Shown: one piece after another, positions 14,514 through 26,195 of the stretch
How the letters are laid out: each line of letters opens with the position of its first letter
Position numbering within the stretch: the stretch's first letter is position 1
Origin: Acanthopleura granulata
Lineage: Eukaryota > Mollusca > Polyplacophora > Chitonida > Chitonidae
Assembly: GCA_016165875.1 (NCBI GenBank)
Contig: JABBOT010000004.1
Span: forward strand, 9,586,889-9,650,888
Direction of reading: 5' to 3'
DNA: 64,000 bases
The notes under the pieces: model-generated
Database searches by the model: none
What the model saw: only the letters and a program-made list of their open reading frames with translations
What the model was told of the DNA's origin: nothing
Position numbers and translations under genes: made by a program

Positions 14514-15311
14514 CTATGAAAAAAAAATTCGATACAATAATAACATTAAAAAAGAAAATGTCATTACAGCAAATATAGAATGACATTCGATTACAACTCA
14601 GGGCTAGATAGAAAAGTGGTGTAAGTAACATATTCTACATTTTCATACACCATCTGCTAACTCTAAGACAACCATATTCAGATAAGCACAAACATAAATT
14701 TTTACAAGAATTCTTACAATTAGCTAATGATATTTCTCAGTCATACATTTAGCCAGACTTCAATGTTTTGATCATTTCATTTTTTTCTGCTTTCATATAT
14801 TTGTGCAGTGTCGTTTTTATCAGAACAGTGTATATGTCTGTCCATTAATCAGCTATAATAAGTATCATCATGTACAGTAATAAATGAAATATTCCAGAGT
14901 TCTGCGCAAAACACCAATAAGAAAAACTGAACAAAAAGGGTCCTCTTGTACATGAAAATAAGTTGGGTGTTCTAAACTGTTTTTCGGAAAGATTTGAGTA
15001 ATTATGATTTACTCATAGGTGATTACACTTTCTGGGCGTAGACATATTCTAGAGCTAAAAACTCTGATTTTCAAACTTGACAAAATGCTTCTTCAGTCGG
15101 TTACTTAAGCTTTTGGACGGTAATGTTACCTGTAGCTTTTCAGCTGTAAAGCCTCGAACAGCCACACTGCTATTTAGCACACCGATATACTACATTACAG
15201 GGTAGGCCGATAGTAAACTGCAGTACAAGTACATAACTTCAAAGCTGGACTGCCCCAATGAACAGCAGAGATGATATAAGAGATAGTTACTATTAAAATA
15301 CAGATACGTAC

Positions 15312-15420
15312 CTGTCCTCGATCACAATGACACAAAGATAAAGCTTCGGAGAGTTTGGTCAAGTCTGTCTATTTATCTCGATGCTGAGATAGTTTTGCGT
15401 TGAACTTTGAAGTTGCAACA
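15312..15420 (-). other. SLC41A: Probable SLC41A non-coding first exon
   Basis: The minus strand reads gatcgaggacag|gtacgtatc at 15312, a strong donor. It would join the acceptor at 14513 across a 798-bp intron. The upstream limit (about 15420) is a guess because the transcription start is not visible. It is placed here because the next gene starts about 490 bp away on the other strand. Confidence 0.5.
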
Positions 15421-15800
15421 GGTGCTGAGCTGCCAACATGACAAGCTGTTGTACCGGAAGTTGAGCAGACGATTTCATTCTCCGTGTTTCGGTTGTTTGA
15501 ACGGTAGAAATTAACTTAAATCTAACGAGAAAAGAAACCTGGGTTCTTTTGATAATATGATGGGCAATAAGATCAAATGTATTGGATTGGTTCTGATCAC
15601 ACACTGGACACAGAACGTCAAAGACATGTTCGCTGGATTTAATTATTTGAAGGGAGATAACCCAACAACCTGTTACACAGCACGCCATCTGCAACATAAA
15701 ACTTCTCCTGAACAACAACAACACCACATGTGTGTTCGAGTAAGGTATTTCAGGAAACAGCACAGGTGATGGTTAAGACACAGTCAGCTAATACTAGGCC
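15421..15800. promoter_or_regulatory. Putative bidirectional promoter, SLC41A / NOPCHAP1
   Basis: Under 500 bp separates the SLC41A leader-exon donor (minus) from the NOPCHAP1 ATG (plus), so both promoters must lie here or in the adjoining leader. No TATA box is evident for either gene. This is inference from layout only. Confidence 0.5.
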
Positions 15801-18800
15801 ATGTCTAAACAGAGGTCTTCAGATCTGTTAAAATTAGAAACAGAAGGGAATGGTAAGATGTTCGCTAGATTTTGAAGATACATGTACAGTATCAGAAATT
15901 ATGCTTGTCCAATAATCGTTACACAGCTACACTGTGTAAAAGCGGTTTCAGTATTTCAGTAAGAAACAAGAGAAGATGAAGTCATGATTTAGGTTGCTGT
16001 AATTAGTTGTTTTCTCGCTTTTCAGAGGTTCATGGTGTATTTTATATGTTATGGATGTAATATAACAATTTTATATTTACATTGTGTTAGATTTATTGCT
16101 TGCGGATGTGTCCGTAGAAGGTCTCTGTTTGGACCAAATTGATAATGTCGGGATTCGTAAAATTCAGGTTGTGTGACGTCATTATTTTCCCATGGTCATT
16201 AGCCAAGTAATCACATGTCCTCTCCAAAACTGCAAAGCCATGAGAAGGTCCTATTGAACACTAATGGCGCAAACTCGGCCACCTACCGTCTGGCTTTATT
16301 CGACCAGTTTGGCTCTGCTTCTGTGTTGCGTTTTTTTCATTACCTTGGGTGGTTTTTGCATCGGCTACAATTTCCGACCCCTAATCCTCATGTTAAGTGT
16401 GTAAATAATACCTCCACCTAGACCTCGGTAATGCACAAAGGTTTGATGACACGAAGAATTATGGGCACAAGTCTGTCTGTAAAATTTATCCAAGGATTTA
16501 CACTCTGTTGTAGCAAGTTGTTCATTCTTTGGAGCAATATCTATACAACAGCGACATTTGATCCTCTTAAACACAGTATTTCACATTTGTTTGCAACAAC
16601 GGCTGCAAAGGTTGATAGCAAAGCTGAGCATAAGTTCTTAGATAAAATTTAATGAGGCCTAGATCAGGATGCTGAGCTTCATCAAACATGGCGAACCCTG
16701 GTGTGTACCGAGAGAGATAGAATTCGCTCGAGTTTTATTATGATTTAAGAGTGAGTATTAGGGGTCAAAAATTGTAGGGGATGCAAAAAGGCCCAACCAA
16801 ATGAGAAAAATGCAACACAGAGGCAGAGCCGAAATTGTACTGTAGTGGAAGGGCCATGTGATCACTTGGCTACACGGTCATGTGCCTATGCTGTGTTGTC
16901 ATTGGTTAAGAAATAGAATTTTTTATTGTACAAAAAAAAAAAAAAATAGTGTACATAACTTATGTTCTGTTCTTACATGATATCGTCAGATGTCTATCGT
17001 GCCGATCACACATAGGTGTTTGTAGTGTTACTGTAAATGTTACCTCGAAATTTCTCGAGACAATGGCTGCTGTTGAACTCCCATCACACATCAGTGTTGG
17101 ATACGTATACCACTACACAATCGGTTTGTTGTGCCAAAAGCTGTTTTTTAGACGTGGTTAAGATAGATGAAGTTAGTAAGGATTCAGTGCGCATGTGTGT
17201 ATGTCACATGGTTTTGTCACGATGATAACATTTGAAAAGGGGATCCTCTATGTTAAAGTCAGTGTTCAGCAAGTCTCATTCAGGGAAGCATGAATGAACT
17301 GATGTCACATGACGCTAGGAAAGCGACACGCCCAGCAACCTCATCTTTACTATAACCATGTTGTCCTCTGGATATCATTGGTGTTAGATCAAATCTCAGA
17401 TTGCTCAGACAATAAGCTGAATCGGCATTGCAGGCTTCCTGGAACGCTCAACACTCAGAGGTTAGAGCAAAGAAACAGGAATGGTCGACCCGATATCTAT
17501 ATAATGTGACTGGGTGGGGTGTCACATCTGATGTCATTATGTCCGAATGGCGACATTGACTAGAACTGCCATAAGAATACACGGTGTATATATGCATTTT
17601 AGGGACTCCTTGTCACCATATGACTGAAAAATCATTAAGTAAGTCATATTGGATTTGTGTTATGTGACAGAGGGTGGGTGGCAGTGGAGACCAAAATACT
17701 TTAGATAGACTGAGTCTGAATAACATGGCATGTTGCAGGAAGAGAGTAGTTTCCAGGGAGTAGTTTTATTGCAGGTTTAGATTCATGTCAGGCATGTTTC
17801 TTGGATGGAGAATGCAGGGCTAAAGGTTAGACTGCATGATGGCATGGCAGAGTGTAAGACAGATCTCAGACTTGGAATTTCAGTGTCTGCATCATTTATT
17901 ATCTGAGCACAAAGACTACTTCAAATCTTAATGTACAGATTGTTCATTTGAACTTTAAGATGGAAAAAAAAATTAACTGTGATTCTGATTGAAAACAGCA
18001 TAGTTGTGATCAATAGAGCCAACTGCTCATTCAGTTAGCGTGCTATCGCAGCACAATGACCAATAAGCCTCCCACCAATGCGGTCGCTGTGAGTTCAAGT
18101 CCAGCTCATGCTGGCTTCCTCTCCGGCCATAAGTGGGAAGGTCTGCTAACAACCTGCGGATGGTCGTGGGTGTCCCCCAGGCTTTGCCTGGTTTTCTCCC
18201 CTCATAATGACGTATAAATGAAATATTCTTGAGTATGGCGTAAAACACCAATGAAATAAATAAATAAATAAACAATAGAGCCAACTCAAGATTTGACTGG
18301 ATTTTTTTACTGTATTTAAAGACCTAATTGTTTTGGAGTGTCTGGTAATAATCTTGTTTGTTATTGTTAGGCTTCACAGAATCACTTCTGCTGAAACGAC
18401 ACACCGTCCAGAAAACACCAGAAAATGGGAAAAGAACATTCAAAGTTTCTCCCAGTTCAGGTATTTTTACAGTTATGATGGGTTATGATTTAGTCTGAGT
18501 CTGTTATCCATTTGTCTATTGTCTGAAGATATTTTACCAAAGTATGCCTTACTTTCTTTTAATCGGAAGTGTTTTTTTCACTTGCTAGCAAAACTATGAA
18601 GATACATTAAACTTCATAGAGGTCATAGTTCATAGTTGACTTGCAATACGCTATCTCCAAAGCAGGAGCCAAATGTAACTTAGTATGGTATGCAGCTCCT
18701 AACGACAAGGTTCAATCCTGGCCTTTGACACAGCATTTGTAGATTCTCTGGTCTTAGGTGACGATAAGCTATCAATATCATCCGTTTGGGCCAGCATAAC

Positions 18801-21784
18801 TTGGTTGATGACTACATGCTTGGAAGCACTAATATGATTTGTGCACAGTTGTGCTTCACAGATGATTGGAATGTCAAAGATGGAAAAGTCAGTAACATGC
18901 TGAAGGTCAGTGTGGTTTACATGCTACATGGGTAGTAAATGTGTGTGACAGTGGGCATGGTTTGTGCCTCACAGGGACTTCCAGTGGACCAACTTTGGTG
19001 GCTGTCATTGTGCATAAAATGTGATTCATGCAGGAAATGCATTTTTTATGTGTGCAAATTATTTGCTACGAGTGGAAAGTTTAATAATCAGTGATCAAGG
19101 TGGCATACATTTTAGTGAAATCGGTTAATTTGTTTGGAATCAGGAGATTGGTAAAGGAAGGTGGTGTCAGCAGAGTGGAAATCTTACCATCTTGCTGCCT
19201 GTTGTATATGATGTATAATGTTTTACCATCTATCTGACATATATTTGAGCCCAAGTGGAATCAATGGCAATTTAATTGGGAAAACATTATTCTGACACTC
19301 CATTTCTGATGTTTTCCTGGTAAAAAATATTCACTACAATTGCAGGAGTTGAAAATCGGCTATTATTCTTTAAAATTGAAAGAAGGAATAAACAGTTGAT
19401 CTGTCTTCAGCAGTATCACTGGCAAGAAAATTAAAATGAACATCTGCAACCAAGTTTCAGAACACACAGGTAGTTATCTTGCAATTTTTTCTCTTGGTGT
19501 TTAGTAAAGCTAAACATGTTAATCCAGACAGTTGTAGAAGAAGTAGTTATGTCATCCACTAAATGTTTGAATGTGCATGGATCTGTCATGAAGATGCATT
19601 ATTGTTACTTTTCAGTGTTGGGCAGTGTGAAAGCATTTCTTCCAAAGATTGCAGCAGCCAACTCTGATTTAGAACAGAAACTGGCAGCTTATCCATCCAG
19701 TTCTGTAGACATTGAAAATACCGATGACTGCACTGGGAAAATAATAGAAATGGTAAGATTTCTTGTTCAGTTGTGTTAATACACAGTGTTTGCGTTTCCT
19801 TGAGCTCAGTGTTGTCCCTACTTTTACACAGCACCGTGGAAAGCAGAACCCATGGACAGACTCTCAGCTGCATGTACATTTGATACTATGAATAGGGCCA
19901 TACTCTACATGGACATCTAGAAAAAAATTCAAGGTTCTTATCTGATTAAAATGTATGGTGTTCATATAGTTCTAAAACATGTAGACATGTTGCACTGCTT
20001 GGCTGTGTGCACCCTATGTTTGTGTGTGTGTGTGTTCACCCACCAGGGGTGTTTCTATCTGAAATAAGTATCACATCACCCAGATATCATCACAGTCATT
20101 AAATTACATCTGTTGGCATGTGGATGAAGGTCACATCTGGTAGAGTAAGCCGTGGAAAGCATTGTTTATATATACCCCTTACTGCAAATGACCTTCATAT
20201 TACAAACCTAAAAGTACTCCATTATATAAGAGAAACATGTGAATTGAATTTGTTGAATTGAAATATCAAAGCAGCAGGGGAGAGAGGGAATGTTGTTTTG
20301 TCGTGACTGTTTATGATAGTCATCTTGTGACTGCAGAGCTCAGTGTGAGCATCCTGTCAAGCTATCGGAGGGGTCAGGAAATTGAGGAAGCAATTTAAAA
20401 TGACATACATGTACACGTGGTTGTGTATAAGCTGTAGTTGGAGCTTTTGTCTCACTGTGAATCTAAGCCTTAAAGGTTGCAGCCTGTAATATTCTGTTAT
20501 TTGAATTTTGCCATTTTGACAGTGCTTTATAAACTTGGCGAATGATGTGTGTTGTCGTAATGGGTGGGTGTTGTCGTAATGGGTGGGATCCATTCGTCCT
20601 TCTATCCATAACCTTGGAAATGCTCTATCTCCAGAATGAATTAGCCCAAGTTCACTATACTTACACTTTGGCATGCGGAAGAATGTTATTGATTTTCAGT
20701 GACCTTGATCTTTTTCTTCAAGGTCATTGAAGTCAATTAAATTATATTGTTCTAAAAGTTTGTGAACATGATATCTCTTGATGTTTGTAATGAAAGGTTA
20801 CCAGACTTGCAAGGCATGTAAATCTATGTCTGTAGATGAACCCAATTTCTGGGTTCTGGAACTCAATAATCTGTTGTTCGGCCATCTGGCCATCCACCTC
20901 TTTGCCCATCTCCTCATTTCAAGGTACCATTTCCTATTAAACAGTTGAACTAAAATTCACTAAAAATATACCACACTTCCATTTTCTTGTGAGGCAGAAC
21001 AGTATCGATTTTTATTGATTTTGACTTAGTTTCCATGCCTCTCTGTCTGTCCCTGCGTCAAGTCATTATCCTGAAAACGCACTATCTCTTGAACAGTCTG
21101 TCCCAAGTTTACCTAACTTATGCCACACCTAAATTCTGTTATTACAAACCTCTGTTAAAGTTGGAACCATTCATTACATTGTACATGTGCTTGACCCCAG
21201 GGGGTTTTATGTTCATGGCACAGTATTTCTTACTTTTTTGTTATAGAGTTGGTCTTCCCCTTTAGTTTTGTAGTATGAAACAGTAGTAGACAAAATAGAA
21301 ATAATTATTTATTTTTTTATCATTTAATTTTTTATCTTTTATTTATATATATATATTTTTAAGGTATTGTATAGGTTTTTTCTCTGAAATATAGTGCTCA
21401 TTCCAGTGGAAAAAAAATTTTGTGAATCACTTATTCTCCTTTCAGAACCTAGCTTTGGTGGAACAGCAAAGCAGTGATGAGGACATCAGCAGTGAGTCAG
21501 GATGTGAATTAGATGACTCAGACACAGATTCTGACTGCACATCAGACTCAGACTCATTTGCCCAGGTGTTGAGAACAGGCAGTTTTGGACGAGTGACAGA
21601 GGGCAGTTTGAAGATGCCGGGCTCCTCAGAGCATAGGAAACCTCAAATATTGGTCCTGTCAGACAGTCTTGAAAAATCAGACAATCTTGAGAAATTTGAC
21701 AGCCTTGATGAGTTGGATGGGAAAAAAGGTATGAATAGCTGTGGAGAAAAGCCTGACAGTGTTATTCACAAGAATTTCTTATGA
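15801..21784 (+). CDS. NOPCHAP1: NOPCHAP1 (C12orf45) orthologue, NOP58 chaperone, four exons
   Basis: In human cells NOPCHAP1 links NOP58 to the R2TP/RUVBL1-2 machinery during box C/D snoRNP assembly. Exons: 15801-15852, 18371-18460, 19616-19752 and 21446-21784. All have GT-AG borders, phases join, and the total is 618 nt (205 residues; human 185). The conserved core is visible: SVKAFLPKIAAANSDLEQKL followed by VDIENTDDCTGKIIEMNLAL, matching the human pattern FLPQMARAN...NIENIDG...KVIQMDVAL. The N-terminal exon gives DLLKLETEGNGFTESLLLK. The tail is rich in Ser, Asp and Glu (SSDEDISSESGCELDDSDTD), as in the human protein, with many potential CK2 sites. A cryptic donor (aaaaag|gtatga, near 21730) could instead splice to an unseen exon; reading through to TGA at 21782 is simpler. 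The identification was made by eye from remembered human sequence. Confidence 0.85.
16190..16884. mobile_element. Foldback / inverted-repeat element in NOPCHAP1 intron 1
   Basis: The left arm (about 16190-16393) and right arm (about 16743-16884) are inverted copies. Shared blocks include GCTCTGC(t/c)TCTGTGTTGC, CTACAATTT and GACCCCTAAT near the inner ends, and GCCAAGT(a/g)ATCACATG near the outer ends. The left arm carries roughly 60-100 extra bases. The centre shows no transposase. The ends are approximate and no target duplication was identified. Confidence 0.7.
18025..18272 (+). mobile_element. Full-length tRNA-derived SINE with perfect 14-bp target duplication
   Basis: The body is 248 bp in NOPCHAP1 intron 1. 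It has a tRNA-like head with a B-box-like GAGTTCAAGTCC, a middle region (cctgcggatggtcgtggg) and the 3' tail ending in (AAAT)n. It is flanked by CAATAGAGCCAACT at 18011-18024 and 18273-18286, showing target-primed insertion. This copy is the reference for the other SINEs in the window. Confidence 0.9.
20550..21265. repeat. Diverged internal repeats in NOPCHAP1 intron 3
   Basis: A GTTGTCGTAATGGGTGG unit is doubled at about 20552-20586. Two related blocks, one containing CTATCTCCAGAATGA...CCCAAGTTCAC (near 20620) and one containing CTATCTCTTGAACAG...CCCAAGTTTAC (near 21080), suggest an old dispersed repeat present twice. No coding content. Confidence 0.45.
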
Positions 21785-22140
21785 GACCGCCAATAATAAC
21801 AGGCTAATACTTTCCAGACATGTATGTTGTCTCAATAATCACTGCATAGCACCAGCTAGACTATGGTAATATGACATGTGAACTCTTCGATGGATCCACT
21901 TTTTAAAGGGTAAATACAGCATAGTAACATAAGTGATTCAGAAGCAGTGGAAACCAGTTTACTGTCTACCTAGGCAGTAGGAGGTGGCCGAATGTGGAAG
22001 ATGCTTACACACAGGAGATATTGTTTAAATTCCCTCCCTCTAACTGTGAACTTTGGAGCCTCCACTGTTCAGTATGTTGTAGAGGCATTCATAGCAACAA
22101 GGGCTTAACATTGCTCAGTGAGCCTTTTGGTGAAATACAG

Positions 22141-22180
22141 ACCCCCCCTCCCCCTCTCCCCCTCTCCCCCCCTCCCCCGT
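22141..22180 (+). repeat. C-rich homopyrimidine tract
   Basis: An uninterrupted C/T run (accccccctccccctctccccc...) of about 40 bp. It is low complexity. Confidence 0.85.
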
Positions 22181-23090
22181 GTATCAATTTCAAAGTCTGG
22201 ACAAATCCATTCCAGTCTGGTTGACTTTAAGCATGTGAAAATTTGTTTGTTATAACCCGAGGACAGTGTTTTATTCCAGGCAGTCCAGTTCCCTCTGTTG
22301 TACATGTGTGATTAATATAATATCTCTGATGGTCAGATAGTGTTTGTAGGTGCTGCTGTTGAACACTACACTAGAAATCATTCTTTAAGAGATGTCATTT
22401 GCGATGATATGGATAAATATGTCATAATTTAAGCAATGCAGGACAGTGTAGCTGAAAAAACACAGATAATTTTTATAAGTTGTTTGATTAGCAGTTATGT
22501 AGTTTTTTATTTTCTCCACAAGAAACCATTACCAGAACCTTCCTTATTTTCCTGCAAGGCATGTAATTTTAGAACTGCATAAGTGAAAGGCCTGTGATAC
22601 TTTTATTTCTTACTGACCTACTTCTAGTCTCACCTTTGATATTTTCATTTTCATTGGTTTAGCTTAAGCTAAGTTGTAATCTGTTCATGTGTGTGAATGT
22701 GTGGTAAGGAGCCTTTTTTAATTTTTAACAAGTACTAGGTATTCAAGGTGGAAGACATCTCTCTTGTCTCTCAGGTAACGTTTTCTGTTTTTATGCCTGT
22801 CTGTAAACCTTGCTCTTTGTCTTTTCCTTAGTTTTACTCCATTTTTATACGTTATGTTACTGGTCAGAAGCAACAGTGAATCCATTAGAGGTAAGAATGC
22901 TCACGCTTTAATACGAGAATTTCATCCTAAGAGTTTTTGTAAAAAAATGTGACACAAAATTCTTTGCATATGTTTTGCTCAACCCTTGTCTGGTTTCTGT
23001 TATACATGTCTGGTAGAGTTTAAAAATGCTGCTTAACCAGTTTTAGTTTGGAAATGTGATCCTGTTTAAAATGTTGCATAAATAACCATA

Positions 23091-23426
23091 CTCACAGCAT
23101 TTAAAATTCACAGTAAATCAGATATCTTTCATGTATATATCCATTAACTTTCAATCTGATTACTTCTGTATCATGTATGATTGAACAAGCCAGTCCTTCA
23201 GTTTTTTCCGCTACACTCATAGCGCATTAGGTTATAACATTCCTCGACTGAAACTTTACTCACAGCATTTAAAATTCACAGTAAATCAGATATCTTTCAT
23301 GTATATATCCATTAACTTTCAATCTGATTACTTCTGTATCATGTATGACTGAACAAGCCAGTCCTTCAGTTTTTTCCGCTACACTCATAGCGCATTAGGT
23401 TATAACATTCCTCGACTGAAACTTGA
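23091..23426 (+). repeat. Two-copy 168-bp tandem duplication
   Basis: Copies 23091-23258 and 23259-23426 begin CTCACAGCATTTAAAATTCA and are almost identical. I see one substitution (atgtatgaTtg / atgtatgaCtg) in the aligned part. The near-identity implies a recent duplication or gene conversion. Confidence 0.93.
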
Positions 23427-26195
23427 AGAATGCTGTCAGAATAAATGAAAGTGGTAGTATCTTGCGGAAAATAGAGACATGCCTTGTTTTCAGACTTACG
23501 CTCAGTTTGTGACATACAATTGTAATAAAAATTGTGCACGTCTAGCGGGGACAGAGCATAGTTTTTAAGCCTAAACTCTCCATAATAAAAAAAGCGTTGC
23601 TATCCATCTACAGAAGACCGACTCCCCTAGAAGCCCATGTGTGGTACGCCTGCATCTGGTCTATGATTTCCCTCCAGAAAATGGATTGTTATTTCACAAT
23701 ATTTGTCATATTGTTAATCGAATGCAACAATGGTACTCGGCATTCACCTTTTCGTTATCATTTCCATTAATAAAACATAAATGCTGTACAATATGTACAT
23801 AAATTGAGTTGTTTCTGCGTATCTACTTAGGTCATAGTGACATATACTTTCTCTCAGTATGCACAGATTATGTCGGGATCTGTGTACAATTTATTCGTTT
23901 TCATAGTTTTGTGATTTTCCTTTCGGCTCCACACCGGCATGTCACTTTAATGCTTGATTATGAATATTCATTGTTCGATTGGAGCAAACCAAAAATGATG
24001 AGATCAGAGCCACATGTCGATCTCTGCCAGGCTCTTGTCACAAGCTTTGCCAAATTACCGTAACCTTTATCCCAAATCCCTGCCCTATATTCAAATATCC
24101 CTGAATACGGTTTCACACATGAATCAAGTAAACGTATACATTTATTCAATACTTGATTTCTCCAATGCTTGGCTTAATCAAATCCGAATATCCGAGGGAC
24201 CGAGTATCATTTATCATTTATCATTGGCGGATTAACAAATATTTTTGTCTTCTTAAATAGTGGTTCGACACATTTTTCTCAGACTTTTATACAAGACCGA
24301 AGCGTTCATTACCATCAGACGATCGCATCATTTCAAATTCCAGATGAATGATGTCTTGCATAAACTGTTTCGGCGAAACGTGTAGCATGCAAGATACAAA
24401 TTTTTCTGACTAATATTCCGGATCTAATTCTTGTACATGACAATTAATTTCACGCCATTGCAAGACGATGACTTATTTTGCTGGAAGGATTAATGTGTTG
24501 GCTTCAACATCTGTCAATATTTTTAAAAACATTGGCACCGGTCGTCTCCCCTTGATTGGTTGGTCCGTAAACTATATTTCCTGCTAAACTCTATATCGAG
24601 AAATGTATTGGAAGTGCAATAGACTGGTTCTTAATCGAGTTTAGAGAATGTTTCTGACTTATTCACCAGATATTCAACTGCATAAATCTTCTTGTAGCGG
24701 AGCGGCTCAAACATGTGTTCCTGCTTTTCCGAACCACTTACCATACTACCGTTTCGAAATGTCAGTGGTGAAATGACAGGATACAATAAAATTGGTCCTA
24801 CTTAAACCCACTGGTACAAAGTGTATCATCAATCATGACTCTTGATGGACTTCAACCGAAGGCGTCGCCAAACGAATGCGCTCCTTCCCTAGTGTAGCGA
24901 TAATACGATAAAGTCTTAAATATGCTATATAACGTCGCACTAAACTTTAAGACACTTTTAATTAACCAAAATATGCGTGAAAATTAAATAACATCAAGGC
25001 AATTTCAGTTCAAGGCGTGAAAATGTTTTTAATTATATGCTTATATTAAGCTTTTGCTACAAGAGAACAGACGTATATCAATTACTAACTGTTGTTAGTA
25101 ATAACAAAACTCAACAAAAAGCATTTAATACATAGCGCGTCATGAGATTCCAAATTGAACAGCTTGTATTGGCCCAAAAGAGTAAAAACAGAAGTATTTT
25201 TCGCAAAGCTACACCCCGAAATGAAAATAACCAACTTGAAACTGCATCTCTATTGAAAGAATATTTTTACAAAATGCAAGAAAAAATGTAGGCCCATATA
25301 CTTTGGTTATGGTCAAATTTAAGTGACTTATTTCGACACAAAATTATGACCGTTATAGAATTATTGAATCATTGATCCATATCGAAGATCTTTATCTCGA
25401 CCCATAAAATGAAATGACTCGTTTACGGTGCTCAAGTGGAAATAATGCCATAAATGTCACTTGTAAAATAGCAATGTATTATGTTTTGAAATCGAAATGG
25501 CAAAAAACCGCTAATAAATACATCTATGAAGAATGTTTCAGTACAATAACTTCAACGTGTGTCGATGTATATTGTGTAGCATTATCAACATACATGTGTA
25601 TAGACAAGGAGTGTTTTAAACGGAAGCTATAACAAGATCACTGAAAATATAAAACTATTTACAACCATTAATTAATCTTTCCGGGAGAAGTTTCTTACAA
25701 CTCCACATCTCATCACTGAATACACAGTTTGTCTGTAAAATTTAAGGGTCAGTGTCCACAGTAAACCTGATGTCATGCCAAGGTACTGTGTCCATGGAGT
25801 TTCCATAACAGAATACATGAATATATGGTGTGGTAGTCCCGCTGTTCTTCCCAGAAGTGATCAAATGCAGTTCGTGTTTACAAAGATCGATAATTATCTC
25901 TTCAGTTTATGAGCAAATTGTACGAAGTACATATTTACCGCTCTTTTTAGTCGAATGTCCTCAAATTAAGGCGAATAACAACATCATTGGTAGTTCAAGC
26001 TGCAAATGGATAAAGGACTGCTGTATGCCCGCTCTTTTTCTAGATGAGACATGTTCAGTATAGCACCATATCGTAAAACGGAAGGAGATATTTCATCCAG
26101 ACTCTTCGTGATATCAGTTAAATGCTTTTCGAAAAGATAATACACGATTAACTTGGAATTCAATAAGACAGAGGGAATGATTGTACATAACATAG

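Larger units (their letters stand above)
21785..26195. other. Intergenic between NOPCHAP1 and KLHL-A
   Basis: Probably begins with the NOPCHAP1 3' UTR; an AATAAA lies near 23444, but no end can be fixed. It also contains the C-rich tract and 168-bp duplication listed separately. Otherwise AT-rich with no recognisable ORF. Confidence 0.5.
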
